The position numbers were made by a program, and so were the translations under genes. 64,000 bases of DNA from contig NZ_JAPCZG010000003.1 of assembly GCF_025938155.1 (NCBI RefSeq), positions 1 through 64,000 of the forward strand, in the 5' to 3' direction. Of this stretch, positions 7,294-16,010 are shown one piece after another. This stretch comes from Novosphingobium sp. KCTC 2891 (GTDB lineage Bacteria; Pseudomonadota; Alphaproteobacteria; Sphingomonadales; Sphingomonadaceae). The notes beneath the pieces were generated by a model that did no database searches, was not told the origin of the DNA, and saw nothing but the letters and a program-made list of their open reading frames with translations. Every line of letters starts with the position of its first letter. The stretch's first letter is position 1.

Positions 7294-9504
7294 ATGACTC
7301 TCTCCCGGATTCTCGCCCTCGGCGTTGCTGTCGGCGCTCTCGCCCAGAGCGGTGCCGCTCTCGCCCAGCAAGCTCCCGCGATCGACATGGCCGCCGCCGA
7401 AGCGCGCGCCGCCGCGACCGTGAAGCAGATGACCGCCGATGAGAAGGTCGTGCTGACCCACGGGATCATGCCGCTGCCGGGCTTCCCCGGTGCCACCCCG
7501 CCGGCCGACGCCATTCCGGGGGCCGGCTATGTGCCCGGTATCGCCCGCCTCGGCGTTCCGGCGCTCAAGGAAACAGACGCCAGCCTCGGCGTCTCGTGGG
7601 TCATGGGCCTGCGCAAGGACGGCGCGACGGCGTTGCCTTCGGGCCTTGCCCAGGCAGCGACCTGGAACCCCGACGTGCTGTATCGCGGCGGCGCCACGAT
7701 CGGTTCCGAAGCCCGCGCCAAGGGCTTCAACGTCCTGCTTGCGGGCGGCGTCAACCTGATGCGCGATCCGCGCAACGGCCGCACGTTTGAATATCTCGCC
7801 GAAGACCCGCTGCTGTCGGGCGTTCTGGTCGGCGCGGCGATCCGCGGCGTGCAGTCCAACCACATCATTTCCACGATCAAGCACTTCGCGCTGAACGGCC
7901 AGGAAACCGGCCGCAAGTATGTCGACGTCAAGATCGGCGAACCCGCCGCACGCGAAAGCGATCTGCTGGCGTTCCAGATCGGCATTGAGCAGGGCCAGCC
8001 CGCTTCGGTGATGTGCGCCTACAACCGCGTCCACGGCAAGCAGGCGTGCGACAGCGACTGGCTGCTGAACAAGGTGCTCAAGCAGTCGTGGGGCTGGAAG
8101 GGCTTCGTCATGTCCGACTGGGGTGCGGTGCCTTCGGTCGAAGCCGCGCTCAACGGGCTGGACCAGCAGTCGGGCGAGCAGCTCGATCCGGCCGTGTTCT
8201 TCGGCGACAAGCTGAAGGACAAGGCCGCGTCGGACCCGGCCTATGCCGCGCGTCTCGACGACATGAACAAGCGCATCCTGACTGCCATCTATGCCGCCGG
8301 GATCGACAAGAACCCGGCCACGCCGGGCGGCGCAATCGACGTGCAGAAGGGCGCGCTCGTGGCCGAGGAAGCGGCGAAGCAGGGCATCGTCCTGCTTCGC
8401 AACAAGGGCAATGCCCTGCCGATGGCCAAGACCGCAAAGTCCATCGCCGTGATCGGCGGCTTTGCCGATACCGGCGTGCTGTCGGGCGCCGGCTCCAGCC
8501 AGGTCCACGGCGAGGGCGGCCCTGCCGCCACGCGCTCGCTCGGCGGTGACGGTCCGTTCGCCGCGCTCATGTCGCAGCAGTATCACCGCTCGGTTCCGCT
8601 CAAGGCAATCAAGGCGCTGGCGCCGAACGCCACCGTCACGTTCCGTGATGGCCGCTACATCACGGATGCGGTGGAAAAGGCCAGGCAGGCCGACGTGGCG
8701 ATCGTGTTCGCCAATGAATGGCGCATGGAAGGGGCCGACCAGCCCGATCTTTCGCTGCCCGACGGGCAGGACGCGCTGATCGCGGCGGTGGCTGCGGCCA
8801 ATCCCAACACCATCGTCGTGCTCCAGACGGGCGGCCCGGTGATGATGCCCTGGCTCGACAAGACCGCGGCTGTGATCGAAGCGTGGTATCCGGGCGCGCG
8901 GGGCGGCGAAGCCATCGCTTCGGTGCTGTTCGGCGATACCAACCCCGGCGGCCGCCTGCCGGTGACGTTCCCCGCAAGCCTCGACCAGCTGCCGCGTCCC
9001 AAGCTGGATGGCAGCGACTGGGTGGAGCCGAACTTCGCCGGCGATGCCGCGCCGGGCAAGGACCAGCTCCATGCCGATTATGACATCGAGGGATCGGACG
9101 TCGGCTACCGCTGGTTCGCGCGCAAGGGCCAGAAGGCGCTGTTCCCGTTCGGCTATGGCCTCAGCTACACCAGCTTCGCCAGCAGCGGGCTGAAGGTTGC
9201 CGGCCTGAAGGCGAGCTTCTCGGTCAGCAACACCGGCAAGGTTGCCGGCGACGATGTGGCGCAGGTCTACCTCGTCAGCCGCAATGGCGAGACGCGCCAG
9301 CGCCTCGTCGGCTTCCAGCGTGTCAGCCTTGCGGCCGGCGCTTCGCAGAAGGTGTCGGTCACGATCGACCCGCGCCTGCTCGCAGACTGGAAGGATGGCA
9401 GCTGGACCATGCCCGCCGGCGACTACGCCTTCGCGCTGGGCCGCAACGCCGAGGACCTGGGCCCGCAGGTCAAGGTGCGCATGGCGGCGAAGACCTGGAA
9501 GTAA
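7294..9504 (+). CDS. GH3-family beta-glucosidase, secreted/periplasmic
   Basis: 736 residues. Signal peptide MTLSRILALGVAVGALAQSGAALAQQ. The GH3 N-terminal barrel carries KHFALNGQE (196-204) and the nucleophile Asp275 in VMSDWGAV. Next come the GH3 C-terminal alpha/beta sandwich (VLLRNKGNALPM; GSSQVHGEGG) and the fibronectin III-like domain (GDDVAQVYLVSRNGETRQRLVGFQRV). AAGGAG 5 nt before ATG 7294 sets the start over the GTG at 7264. It would release glucose from the beta-glucosides taken up by the adjacent receptor. A strong terminator precedes it, so readthrough or a separate promoter is needed; I see no LacI site immediately upstream. Confidence 0.92.
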   Translation: MTLSRILALGVAVGALAQSGAALAQQAPAIDMAAAEARAAATVKQMTADEKVVLTHGIMPLPGFPGATPPADAIPGAGYVPGIARLGVPALKETDASLGVSWVMGLRKDGATALPSGLAQAATWNPDVLYRGGATIGSEARAKGFNVLLAGGVNLMRDPRNGRTFEYLAEDPLLSGVLVGAAIRGVQSNHIISTIKHFALNGQETGRKYVDVKIGEPAARESDLLAFQIGIEQGQPASVMCAYNRVHGKQACDSDWLLNKVLKQSWGWKGFVMSDWGAVPSVEAALNGLDQQSGEQLDPAVFFGDKLKDKAASDPAYAARLDDMNKRILTAIYAAGIDKNPATPGGAIDVQKGALVAEEAAKQGIVLLRNKGNALPMAKTAKSIAVIGGFADTGVLSGAGSSQVHGEGGPAATRSLGGDGPFAALMSQQYHRSVPLKAIKALAPNATVTFRDGRYITDAVEKARQADVAIVFANEWRMEGADQPDLSLPDGQDALIAAVAAANPNTIVVLQTGGPVMMPWLDKTAAVIEAWYPGARGGEAIASVLFGDTNPGGRLPVTFPASLDQLPRPKLDGSDWVEPNFAGDAAPGKDQLHADYDIEGSDVGYRWFARKGQKALFPFGYGLSYTSFASSGLKVAGLKASFSVSNTGKVAGDDVAQVYLVSRNGETRQRLVGFQRVSLAAGASQKVSVTIDPRLLADWKDGSWTMPAGDYAFALGRNAEDLGPQVKVRMAAKTWK

Positions 9505-9526
9505 CCCGGGCGATCAGCTTGAAACA

Positions 9527-9556
9527 AGGCCGGCGGGGCAACCTGCCGGCCTTTTT
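9527..9556 (+). terminator. Rho-independent terminator after the GH3 gene
   Basis: AGGCCGGC (9527-9534) pairs with GCCGGCCT (9545-9552) around a 10-nt loop, and the T-run continues to 9556. It lies 22 nt after the GH3 stop. Confidence 0.9.
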
Positions 9557-9727
9557 CGTTTCCAGCGATGGTGGTCAAGGCCACGGATTTCCTGGCATCT
9601 CCGGGGCATACCCCGCGACCGGCGACTGAATGTGGACCGGACGACCACAATTGGCCGGATGACCGCCAAACACCTGGGATTTTGGGGGGTCTGGCCAGCC
9701 ACTGGCGAACATCGGCGGGCCGGAAAA

Positions 9728-9801
9728 TGGAGCGGGTGAAGGGAATCGAACCCTCGTATTCAGCTTGGGAAGCTGCTGCTCTACCATTGAGCTACACCCG
9801 C
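9728..9801 (-). tRNA. tRNA-Gly (CCC)
   Basis: A complete 74-nt tRNA on the minus strand. Acceptor stem GCGGGTG/CACCCGC, D arm GCTC-AATGGTA-GAGC, anticodon loop TTCCCAA, T arm GAGGGTTCGATTCCCTT, discriminator T and encoded CCA at 9730-9728. It closely follows the E. coli tRNA-Gly(CCC). The outermost anticodon-stem pair (27:43) is G/A rather than Watson-Crick. Confidence 0.96.
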
Positions 9802-9964
9802 GAACCGGCTGGGAAAGGCGTACTTTCCTCAAAGGGCCGCGTAGGCGGTTGGCAGTCCAGCAAGGACCGCTCCGCAGACGCGCGGCGATTGCCATATCCG
9901 CGGCCCCTTGGTCAACATATGTTCGTCGCATTCCCTGTATTTGACCGGGCGTGGCTTGTGGCGC

Positions 9965-11482
9965 TCAGCGATGGCCTGCCGCGCGGCGCTCGGTGAAGTC
10001 CAGTTCCGCGCGGCGCGGGTCTTCGACGTGGCGGGTGCCGTCCGATGCGATCAGCTGCACGGTGGTGTCTTGGGCGGTCGCGGCCGGCCACGGCGTGTCT
10101 GCCGTATCGGGACGGCCCGTCCTGGCGAAATTCACCCAGGCGCGGTGCGCGGCGTCTGCCACGCGGGCATCGGCGGGCGAGGGCAGGGCATCGCGGCGCT
10201 CGTCCTCGGTATCGAACACATAGGGAATTTCGCTGGCATGGGGCGCGCCGCCCATTGCTGCGCCCGCCTGCGATCCGTTGTGCGCGAAGCGATAGAGCCA
10301 TGCCGCTTGCCCGCGCCGTGCCAGGCCGCGCGCCACGGCGCGCGCGGGTTCGATGAACAGGACATCGGCGGTGGTCATGGTGCCCACCTGCATCCCGCTG
10401 GCGCTGCCGCCGGCATCGTAAAGCCGCCGCGCTTCGTCGGCATCCGGGCCGAAAGCGGCGAAGATGGCGGCCTTGTCGGTCACCATCGGGAAGCCATCGG
10501 CGGAATTGGCGCCGACCATGACCGGTACGCGCGCGTAAAGTCCCGCGGCGACGGCATCCACCGACTGGCCGAGGATCGTCCGGCCGTCGGTCATGGGACC
10601 GGAGTATCCGGGCTTGCTCATGGTCGACATCGAAAGGTCGCCGGTGATCTTGTCTGCCGGCAGCGCGCGCAGTTGCGCGGCATCAAGGCCGGGGGCGAAA
10701 GTCTCGCCTGCCTGCGCCGCGCGGGCGAGGTCGGGCATGGGCAGGATACGATCTCGGCCGCCCCCGGATTCGATGATCGCGCCTGAAAACAGGCCGCGCG
10801 CGAGCGGCGATTGCAGCAGCATATGCACCGAGACGCCGCCCGCGCTTTCCCCGAACACGGTCACGCGTGCCGGATCACCGCCAAACGCGGCGATGTTGGC
10901 CTTCACCCACTTCAGCGCGGCGATCTGGTCGAGGAAGCCGAAGTTCCCGCCCACGCCTTCGGCCGCGAGCGCGGGGTGCGCGAAGAAGCCGAAGCGGCCG
11001 AGCCGGTAGTTGAGGCTCACCAGCACCACGCCGTCGCGCGCGAAGTTGCGGCCATCATAGACGGCGGGCGAGGAGCCGCCATTGACGAAGCCGCCGCCGT
11101 GGATCCACACCATTACGGGCAAACCGGCCCCAGCCTTCGCATTCGCCGGCTTCCACACGTTGAGATAGAGGCAATCCTCCGAAGGGGTGGTGCGGATCGG
11201 CGCCGAATCCGGCGGGAAGGGCGCCTGCGCGCAATCTTGACCATATGCGGCGGCATCGCGCGGCGCGGTCCAGGGCGCGACCGGCTGCGGCGCGCGCCAG
11301 CGATTGTCCGCCACCGGCGGCGCGGCATAGGGAATGCCCTTGAAGGCGGCCACGCCGTTTGCAGTGATGCCGCGCACCGGGCCGGAGGCGGTCGGCACCG
11401 TTTGCGCCGCTGCCGGCATGGCCATGACGGCCAGTGTTGCGGCCATTCCCGCCAGAAGCCCGCTCCGCATCCCTCTTGCCAT
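9965..11482 (-). CDS. Type-B carboxylesterase/lipase family protein, secreted
   Basis: 505 residues from ATG 11482. Signal peptide [27 protein letters not shown]. Hallmarks of the type-B esterase family are SEDCLYLN (101-108), the oxyanion-hole IHGGGF (127-132) and the nucleophile elbow GESAGG with Ser213. GGGAG precedes the chosen start; the frame runs open to 11515. It lies behind a LacI-type operator identical to the one at the TonB receptor, so it probably removes acyl or aryl ester groups from the same glycan or glycoside (inference). A tRNA-Gly lies downstream on the same strand. Confidence 0.88.
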   Translation of the reverse strand: MARGMRSGLLAGMAATLAVMAMPAAAQTVPTASGPVRGITANGVAAFKGIPYAAPPVADNRWRAPQPVAPWTAPRDAAAYGQDCAQAPFPPDSAPIRTTPSEDCLYLNVWKPANAKAGAGLPVMVWIHGGGFVNGGSSPAVYDGRNFARDGVVLVSLNYRLGRFGFFAHPALAAEGVGGNFGFLDQIAALKWVKANIAAFGGDPARVTVFGESAGGVSVHMLLQSPLARGLFSGAIIESGGGRDRILPMPDLARAAQAGETFAPGLDAAQLRALPADKITGDLSMSTMSKPGYSGPMTDGRTILGQSVDAVAAGLYARVPVMVGANSADGFPMVTDKAAIFAAFGPDADEARRLYDAGGSASGMQVGTMTTADVLFIEPARAVARGLARRGQAAWLYRFAHNGSQAGAAMGGAPHASEIPYVFDTEDERRDALPSPADARVADAAHRAWVNFARTGRPDTADTPWPAATAQDTTVQLIASDGTRHVEDPRRAELDFTERRAAGHR

Positions 11483-11500
11483 GCCTTGCTCTCCCAATTT

Positions 11501-11514
11501 TGTCAGCGCTGTCA
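11501..11514. promoter_or_regulatory. LacI-type operator before the carboxylesterase
   Basis: TGTCAGCGCTGTCA on the plus strand; read toward the esterase it is TGACAGCGCTGACA, 14 of 14 identical to the site at 4678-4691. It ends about 18 nt upstream of the start codon, where a bound repressor would block transcription initiation or elongation. Confidence 0.7.
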
Positions 11515-11595
11515 CGCTAATGCGGCTGGGCGCGCGCGGCTAGGCTGTAAAAGCCCATCCTGCTGAAATCGGGATGGAAACGCGGCGCGGCGACA

Positions 11596-13008
11596 CTAGG
11601 CCGGTGCAAGGCCCAGCCACCGCGCGAGCGGGGCGATGCGTGACAGCACCAGCCGTTCGAGCAAGGCCACCACGACCAGCGAAATCGCCAGCATCGGCAG
11701 GAACACCGCCAGGGCCACCACAATCACCACCACGCCGCCGATCCGAGCGGGAACGGCGGGGATTGCGGGCGCGCCCAGCACGTCGTCGGGTTTGCGGCGG
11801 CGCCACATCACGAAGCCGCTGACCGCCAGAACGATCAGCATGATCGCGGTGGCGAGGCCGATCAGCTGGTTCGCAAGCCCGAACAGCGCGCCTTCATGCC
11901 AGGCGACGCCGTAGCCGACCAGCCGGTCGATCGGGTGCTTGTCGGCAAAGGTCTCTCGCGCGGTTTCGCGGCCCGTGCGCGCATCGAAGCGCAGCGTCAC
12001 CGCGCGTGGGCGGTCCTGCGTGTCCGAGCGAACGGTCCAGTCCGTGCGGGGCGGCGCGCCGAAGGCCTGCGGTGCGCCGGGCGGCACCACGGCAACGGGG
12101 AAGGGTAGGTGGCGCGCCTTGGCCTCGGCCACGATTTCGCTGAACGAAGGACCGGCAGGGCCATGGTGCGCGTGCGGAGTGTGCGCCATCATCGCGGTCG
12201 ATGCGCTGATGTCCGCGGCCATCATCGCCGCGTGGTCGTGTCCGGCGTGCTCGGCGTGCTCGTCCGGCGTGGCAGCGGGCGCCTTGCCGCCGATGGTCCA
12301 TTCCTGCCGGCCTTTCACCAGCCCCAGTTCGCCGCGCACCGTCTTGAACGCCGACCCCCAGACATCGGCCCAGGGCAGCCCGGTCAGCAGCAGCACCAGC
12401 GCCAGTCCAGAGACCCAGAACCCGGTCACCGCGTGGAGATCACGCCAGAACACACGGTTCCCGCGTGACAGGCGCGGCCAGACGACCCCCGCCATCCCGG
12501 TGCCGCGCGGCCACCACAGGTATAGCCCGCTGGCGATCAGCACGATCGCCCAGCTTGCGGCCAGTTCGACCAGCCAGCTGCCCTTGCGGCCCAGCAGCAA
12601 CTGGCCGTGAACATCGTGCGCGATCTGCGCGATGCGCGTCTCGCTGCCCAGCGAATCCAGCACGCGCCCTTGCGGCGAGACGAACACATCGCGCATCCCC
12701 ATGCCGCTGGGCAGGCCCAGATGGACCAGTGCCGCATCGCCCTCGCGCGCGGGCAGGCGATAGGAATGGAGCCGCGCGCCGGGGAATGCGGCCAGCGCGG
12801 CGGCCACCTGCACTTCGGGAGAAACGCTGCCCCGGTCGGGCATTCCGGTGAAGGCGCGCTCCTCGAACGCGTCGATCTGCGGCTTGAACAGGTAGACCGC
12901 GCCCGTGGCCGCCAGAACCACGATCAGCGGGATCACGAGCAGGCCGGCATAGAAATGCCAGCGCCAGATCGTGCGGTAGAGCGAGGCTCTCTGCGTGCTT
13001 ACGGTCAC
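11596..13008 (-). CDS. PepSY-associated TM-helix membrane protein with His-rich loop
   Basis: 470 residues from GTG 13008, chosen because GCAGGAG lies 8 nt upstream; the open frame continues into the preceding gene. Inner-membrane protein: TM1 at 18-40 (HFYAGLLVIPLIVVLAATGAVYL), further helices at about 146-166 and 193-212, and a C-terminal pair (FGLANQLIGLATAIMLIVL; IGGVVVIVVALAVFLPMLAI). Residues 251-282 hold eight histidines plus methionines (EHAEHAGHDHAAMM...HTPHAHH). It lies 17 nt downstream of a TonB receptor. Such pairs are implicated in iron-siderophore or copper/nickel handling; the His/Met loop favours metal binding, but the metal is not known. Confidence 0.82.
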   Translation of the reverse strand: MTVSTQRASLYRTIWRWHFYAGLLVIPLIVVLAATGAVYLFKPQIDAFEERAFTGMPDRGSVSPEVQVAAALAAFPGARLHSYRLPAREGDAALVHLGLPSGMGMRDVFVSPQGRVLDSLGSETRIAQIAHDVHGQLLLGRKGSWLVELAASWAIVLIASGLYLWWPRGTGMAGVVWPRLSRGNRVFWRDLHAVTGFWVSGLALVLLLTGLPWADVWGSAFKTVRGELGLVKGRQEWTIGGKAPAATPDEHAEHAGHDHAAMMAADISASTAMMAHTPHAHHGPAGPSFSEIVAEAKARHLPFPVAVVPPGAPQAFGAPPRTDWTVRSDTQDRPRAVTLRFDARTGRETARETFADKHPIDRLVGYGVAWHEGALFGLANQLIGLATAIMLIVLAVSGFVMWRRRKPDDVLGAPAIPAVPARIGGVVVIVVALAVFLPMLAISLVVVALLERLVLSRIAPLARWLGLAPA

Positions 13009-13025
13009 GGTCTGCACTCCTGCCG

Positions 13026-15020
13026 TCAGAACCGGGCGCGCACGCCGGCGTAAACCGCCTGCCGCTCGACCGGGTAGTAGATCGCCGATGCGGCGCTGGC
13101 CTGGATCACGGCGGCGATGTCGCCGATCGCTTTCTTGCCCGTCAGGTTGCGCACATCGAGGAACAGGTCCAGCCCATCGCGGACGCTCGCGCCCGCGCTC
13201 ACCCCCAGCAGTGCGTAGCCAGGCGTGCGAACGGTGTTGCGATAATCGGCAAAGCCGCCCTGCGGCACCCATTCAAGGCTGGGCGCGACGTGCAGCGCCT
13301 CGCTGCCGAAGCGCACTTCGCTGCGCAGCACGTGGCGCGGCACCACCGGCAGGCGGTTGTCGCCATAGTGCGCGTCTGCGCGGAAGCGGAAGTCCGAATA
13401 TTGCCACACCTGCCGCAGGCGCAGCCAGTCTACCGGCTCCCACGTCAGCCCGGCCTCGATCCCCTGGTGCAGGGTGCGACCGGCGTTGAACGTGCTCGCC
13501 GGGATAGACGCATCGATGGTGTATTGCAGCATCTCGCCCTTCAGCGTGGCGCGATAGGCGGTCACGTCCCACTGCACCCGGCCAAGGTGGCCGCGCGTGC
13601 CGATCTCCGCCGTCCACGCACGCTGTTCGCGCACAGGCACGAACGCGGCCTGCTGAGCCAGTTCGACGAAGGTCGGGAATTCCACCGAGCGGTTGAAACT
13701 GGCGTAGACCTCGACTCCGGTCGCCGGCTGCCACAGCACGCCGATCTTGGGCGAGAACGCGTCGAACGATGCCCGTCCCTTGACCACGCTGGGCTGCACC
13801 CGGTCCTGCTCGCGCCAGCCATCGGCATAGATGCCGCCTGCGATCAGGCTGAGCCCGGCCAGCGGTGTCACGCGCACTTCGCCATAGGCATTGGCGGTGC
13901 GCGCCCGCTGCGTGGCGGAAAAGATCTGCGCGCCGCGATGGCCATCCTTGTTGACGAACTGCCGCGCCTTGATCGTGCCCCAGCGCACTTCGCCGCCGAG
14001 CGTGGCGGAGAGGATGCCATGGCTCCATTCGGCGCGCGCAAAGGCGCCCTTGTCCTCGCTCTTCTGGTCCACCACGACATAGATCGGGTGGAACAACTGC
14101 TTGCTGTTGTAGAACGCGCCCACGTCCAGCTTGGTGTCGCCAAGGTCGATCGAGGTGCGGTTCTGGAGCCGCAGCGAGGTGATGTCGCGCGCCTGATCGC
14201 CAAAGGTGTTGCCGGTCTCGGGCTTGGTCAGCGCCGTGGCCAGGTTCAGCGCGCCTGGCAGCTTCTGGTGGATGTCGTTGAAGCTGGCGTAGAACCGGGT
14301 GGAGACGGCGCCGGACAGCTTGAGGCCCACATTGCCGTGGAAGCGCACCGAATGGCGGCTGGCATGATCGCGGTCGCCGTCATGGCTATCGGCGGAAAGC
14401 GCGGCCCAGGCATTGGCGCGTTCGTCGCCGAAACCGCCGGAAACCAGCCCGCGCACCATGTTGAACGAGCCGCCGTCGATCCGCGCATAGACGCCCTTCG
14501 CGTGATCGCCGCTTGGCGTCACGCCGTTGATCGCGCCGCCCAGCGTGCCCGATCCGAAGCGCAGGGCATTGCCGCCGCGATAGACTTCGAGATGGTCGAA
14601 GAAGATCGGCTCCAGTTCCTGGAAATCGCCGTTGTCGTCCGACAGGTTGATCGGCACCCCGTCCTGAAGCAGCGTCAGCCCGCGCATATGGAAGCTGCGT
14701 GACAGGCCCGAGCCGCGGATGGAAATGCGCACTTCCTGCCCGAAGCGCGGCTGGGTGTAGACGCCGGGCGAGAAGGCCAGCGTGTCGCGCAGCGAAACGA
14801 CCGTTCGGTCGGCGTAGTCCTCGTAGGAAACCACATCGGCGCCGCCGGGGGTCTTTGCGACCTGCTCCTCTGCGGCGGAGGTTGCGGCCGTGCCGACGAC
14901 GATGATCGTCGCGCGGCCTTCGGCGTCATCGCCGGGCGCGGTCTGGGCAAGGGCGGCGATGGGATTTGCGGCGGCGGGCAGGGCGCAGGCGAGCGCCAGC
15001 GCGATACGGGAAATCTGCAT
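13026..15020 (-). CDS. TonB-dependent outer-membrane receptor (metal/siderophore type)
   Basis: 664 residues. Signal peptide MQISRIALALACALPAAANPIAALAQ. TonB box-like ATIIVVGTA, then a plug with GADVVSYEDYADRTVVSLRDTL and RISIRGSGLSRSFHMRGLTLLQDGVPI, then a barrel ending in VYAGVRARF. The plug resembles the FecA/OprC-type receptors more than the carbohydrate receptor at 4959. It sits between a DUF2946 protein gene (upstream) and the PepSY membrane protein, all on the minus strand, which suggests a metal- or metallophore-uptake operon. No Fur box was identified in the 104-nt upstream gap by eye. Confidence 0.88.
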   Translation of the reverse strand: MQISRIALALACALPAAANPIAALAQTAPGDDAEGRATIIVVGTAATSAAEEQVAKTPGGADVVSYEDYADRTVVSLRDTLAFSPGVYTQPRFGQEVRISIRGSGLSRSFHMRGLTLLQDGVPINLSDDNGDFQELEPIFFDHLEVYRGGNALRFGSGTLGGAINGVTPSGDHAKGVYARIDGGSFNMVRGLVSGGFGDERANAWAALSADSHDGDRDHASRHSVRFHGNVGLKLSGAVSTRFYASFNDIHQKLPGALNLATALTKPETGNTFGDQARDITSLRLQNRTSIDLGDTKLDVGAFYNSKQLFHPIYVVVDQKSEDKGAFARAEWSHGILSATLGGEVRWGTIKARQFVNKDGHRGAQIFSATQRARTANAYGEVRVTPLAGLSLIAGGIYADGWREQDRVQPSVVKGRASFDAFSPKIGVLWQPATGVEVYASFNRSVEFPTFVELAQQAAFVPVREQRAWTAEIGTRGHLGRVQWDVTAYRATLKGEMLQYTIDASIPASTFNAGRTLHQGIEAGLTWEPVDWLRLRQVWQYSDFRFRADAHYGDNRLPVVPRHVLRSEVRFGSEALHVAPSLEWVPQGGFADYRNTVRTPGYALLGVSAGASVRDGLDLFLDVRNLTGKKAIGDIAAVIQASAASAIYYPVERQAVYAGVRARF

Positions 15021-15124
15021 GAAATTCGTGTCCTGTGCATCGATGGACCGGGCCGCGCGAAGCGCCCGGAAACGTCACGATCGGTGCGGCACCCGGCACG
15101 CGCGGACGGCGCGCGGGGTGTCGC

Positions 15125-15526
15125 TCAGGACAGGGCTGGCGGGCCGCAGGGCGGCGGCAGGACGCGGGATGCCCGCGCAAGGCGCGGCAGGACGATCGGG
15201 CCGAAGCCCAGCGCGACGATGAAGGCGAGCGCCAGCGCCAGCAGCACCGGATCCGCACCGGCAAGCGCAGCGAAGCCCAGACCGGCGAAGGCGCAGTTCT
15301 CATGCGCCTTGGTCGCGGTTTCCTTGGCACCGCCCTGCGGTACGGTCACCTGGCGGGGGCCGTGATCGCCGGTCGCGTCGGCGCAGATCAGGATGGTGAA
15401 GCTCTTGGTTGCGGTTTGGCCGGGCATGTAGCCCGCCGGGACCAGCGCCTTGATGGCAAGCGACAGCGCGACCAGCAGCATGGCCAGCGTGCGGTGACGC
15501 ATCAGGATGTCGCGAACAGCCCCCAT
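15125..15526 (-). CDS. DUF2946-family small membrane protein
   Basis: 133 residues. An N-terminal hydrophobic segment (TLAMLLVALSLAIKALVPAGYMPG) leads to a soluble stretch with ILICADATGDHG and ENCAFAGLGFAAL. A second TM segment follows (DPVLLALALAFIVALGFGPIVL). This layout, including the cysteine-containing ICA motif and the AGYMP turn, is typical of DUF2946, often found next to TonB receptors for copper or iron. ATG 15526 is the longest start; ATG 15502 is an alternative, and neither has a strong ribosome site. Confidence 0.7.
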   Translation of the reverse strand: MGAVRDILMRHRTLAMLLVALSLAIKALVPAGYMPGQTATKSFTILICADATGDHGPRQVTVPQGGAKETATKAHENCAFAGLGFAALAGADPVLLALALAFIVALGFGPIVLPRLARASRVLPPPCGPPALS

Positions 15527-15560
15527 CGGAGCCGGCCCATAAGTCCGCGCGCGGCCCCTG

Positions 15561-16010
15561 TCACCCCCGCTTCTTGAGCAGGGCCATGCGCAGGCACGAA
15601 CAGACCACCTCGCCGCGCTGGTTGGTCAGTTCGTGCCGGAAGGTGACGATGCCCGCATCGGGGCGCGATTTCGATGCGCGCAGTTCCACCACTTCGCTCG
15701 ACGCGCGCATGGTGTCGCCGATGAACACGGGCGCGGGCATCACCAGCTTGTCATAGCCGAGGTTCGCCACCAGCGTGCCCAGCGTGGTGTCTCCCACCGA
15801 AAGCCCGACCATCAGCGCGAACGTGAAAGTGCCGTTGACGAGGATCTGGCCGAATTCGCTCGCCTTCGCCGCCTCGGCGTCGATGTGCAGCGGCTGGGGG
15901 TTGTGAGTCATGGTCGAGAACAGCAGGTTGTCGGTCTCGGTCACCGTGCGCCGGATTTCGTGTTCCAGCCGGTCGCCGACCTGCCACTCGTCGAAGAAAC
16001 GCCCCGCCAT
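15561..16010 (-). CDS. MaoC-like hotdog dehydratase
   Basis: 149 residues. A single hotdog domain with the MaoC signature FSTMTHNPQPLHIDAEAAKASEFGQILVNG (about 31-60); Asp and His in the N-P-x-H-x-D region are the hydratase catalytic pair. Its start overlaps the mccA stop by one base (TGATG), making it the last gene of the ivd-mccB-mccA operon. In this context it probably hydrates or dehydrates an acyl-CoA of the leucine/isovalerate or acyclic-terpene route, perhaps replacing 3-methylglutaconyl-CoA hydratase; that assignment is inference. Confidence 0.85.
   Translation of the reverse strand: MAGRFFDEWQVGDRLEHEIRRTVTETDNLLFSTMTHNPQPLHIDAEAAKASEFGQILVNGTFTFALMVGLSVGDTTLGTLVANLGYDKLVMPAPVFIGDTMRASSEVVELRASKSRPDAGIVTFRHELTNQRGEVVCSCLRMALLKKRG

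Noticed and set aside
7144..9072. 642-residue open frame antisense to the GH3 gene
   Set aside because: Low-complexity Arg/Gly/His shadow; the GH3 protein is full length with intact motifs.
13009..13272. Long N-terminal extension of the PepSY protein
   Set aside because: The open frame overlaps the TonB receptor gene in another frame; a ribosome site 8 nt before GTG 13008 gives the natural start.
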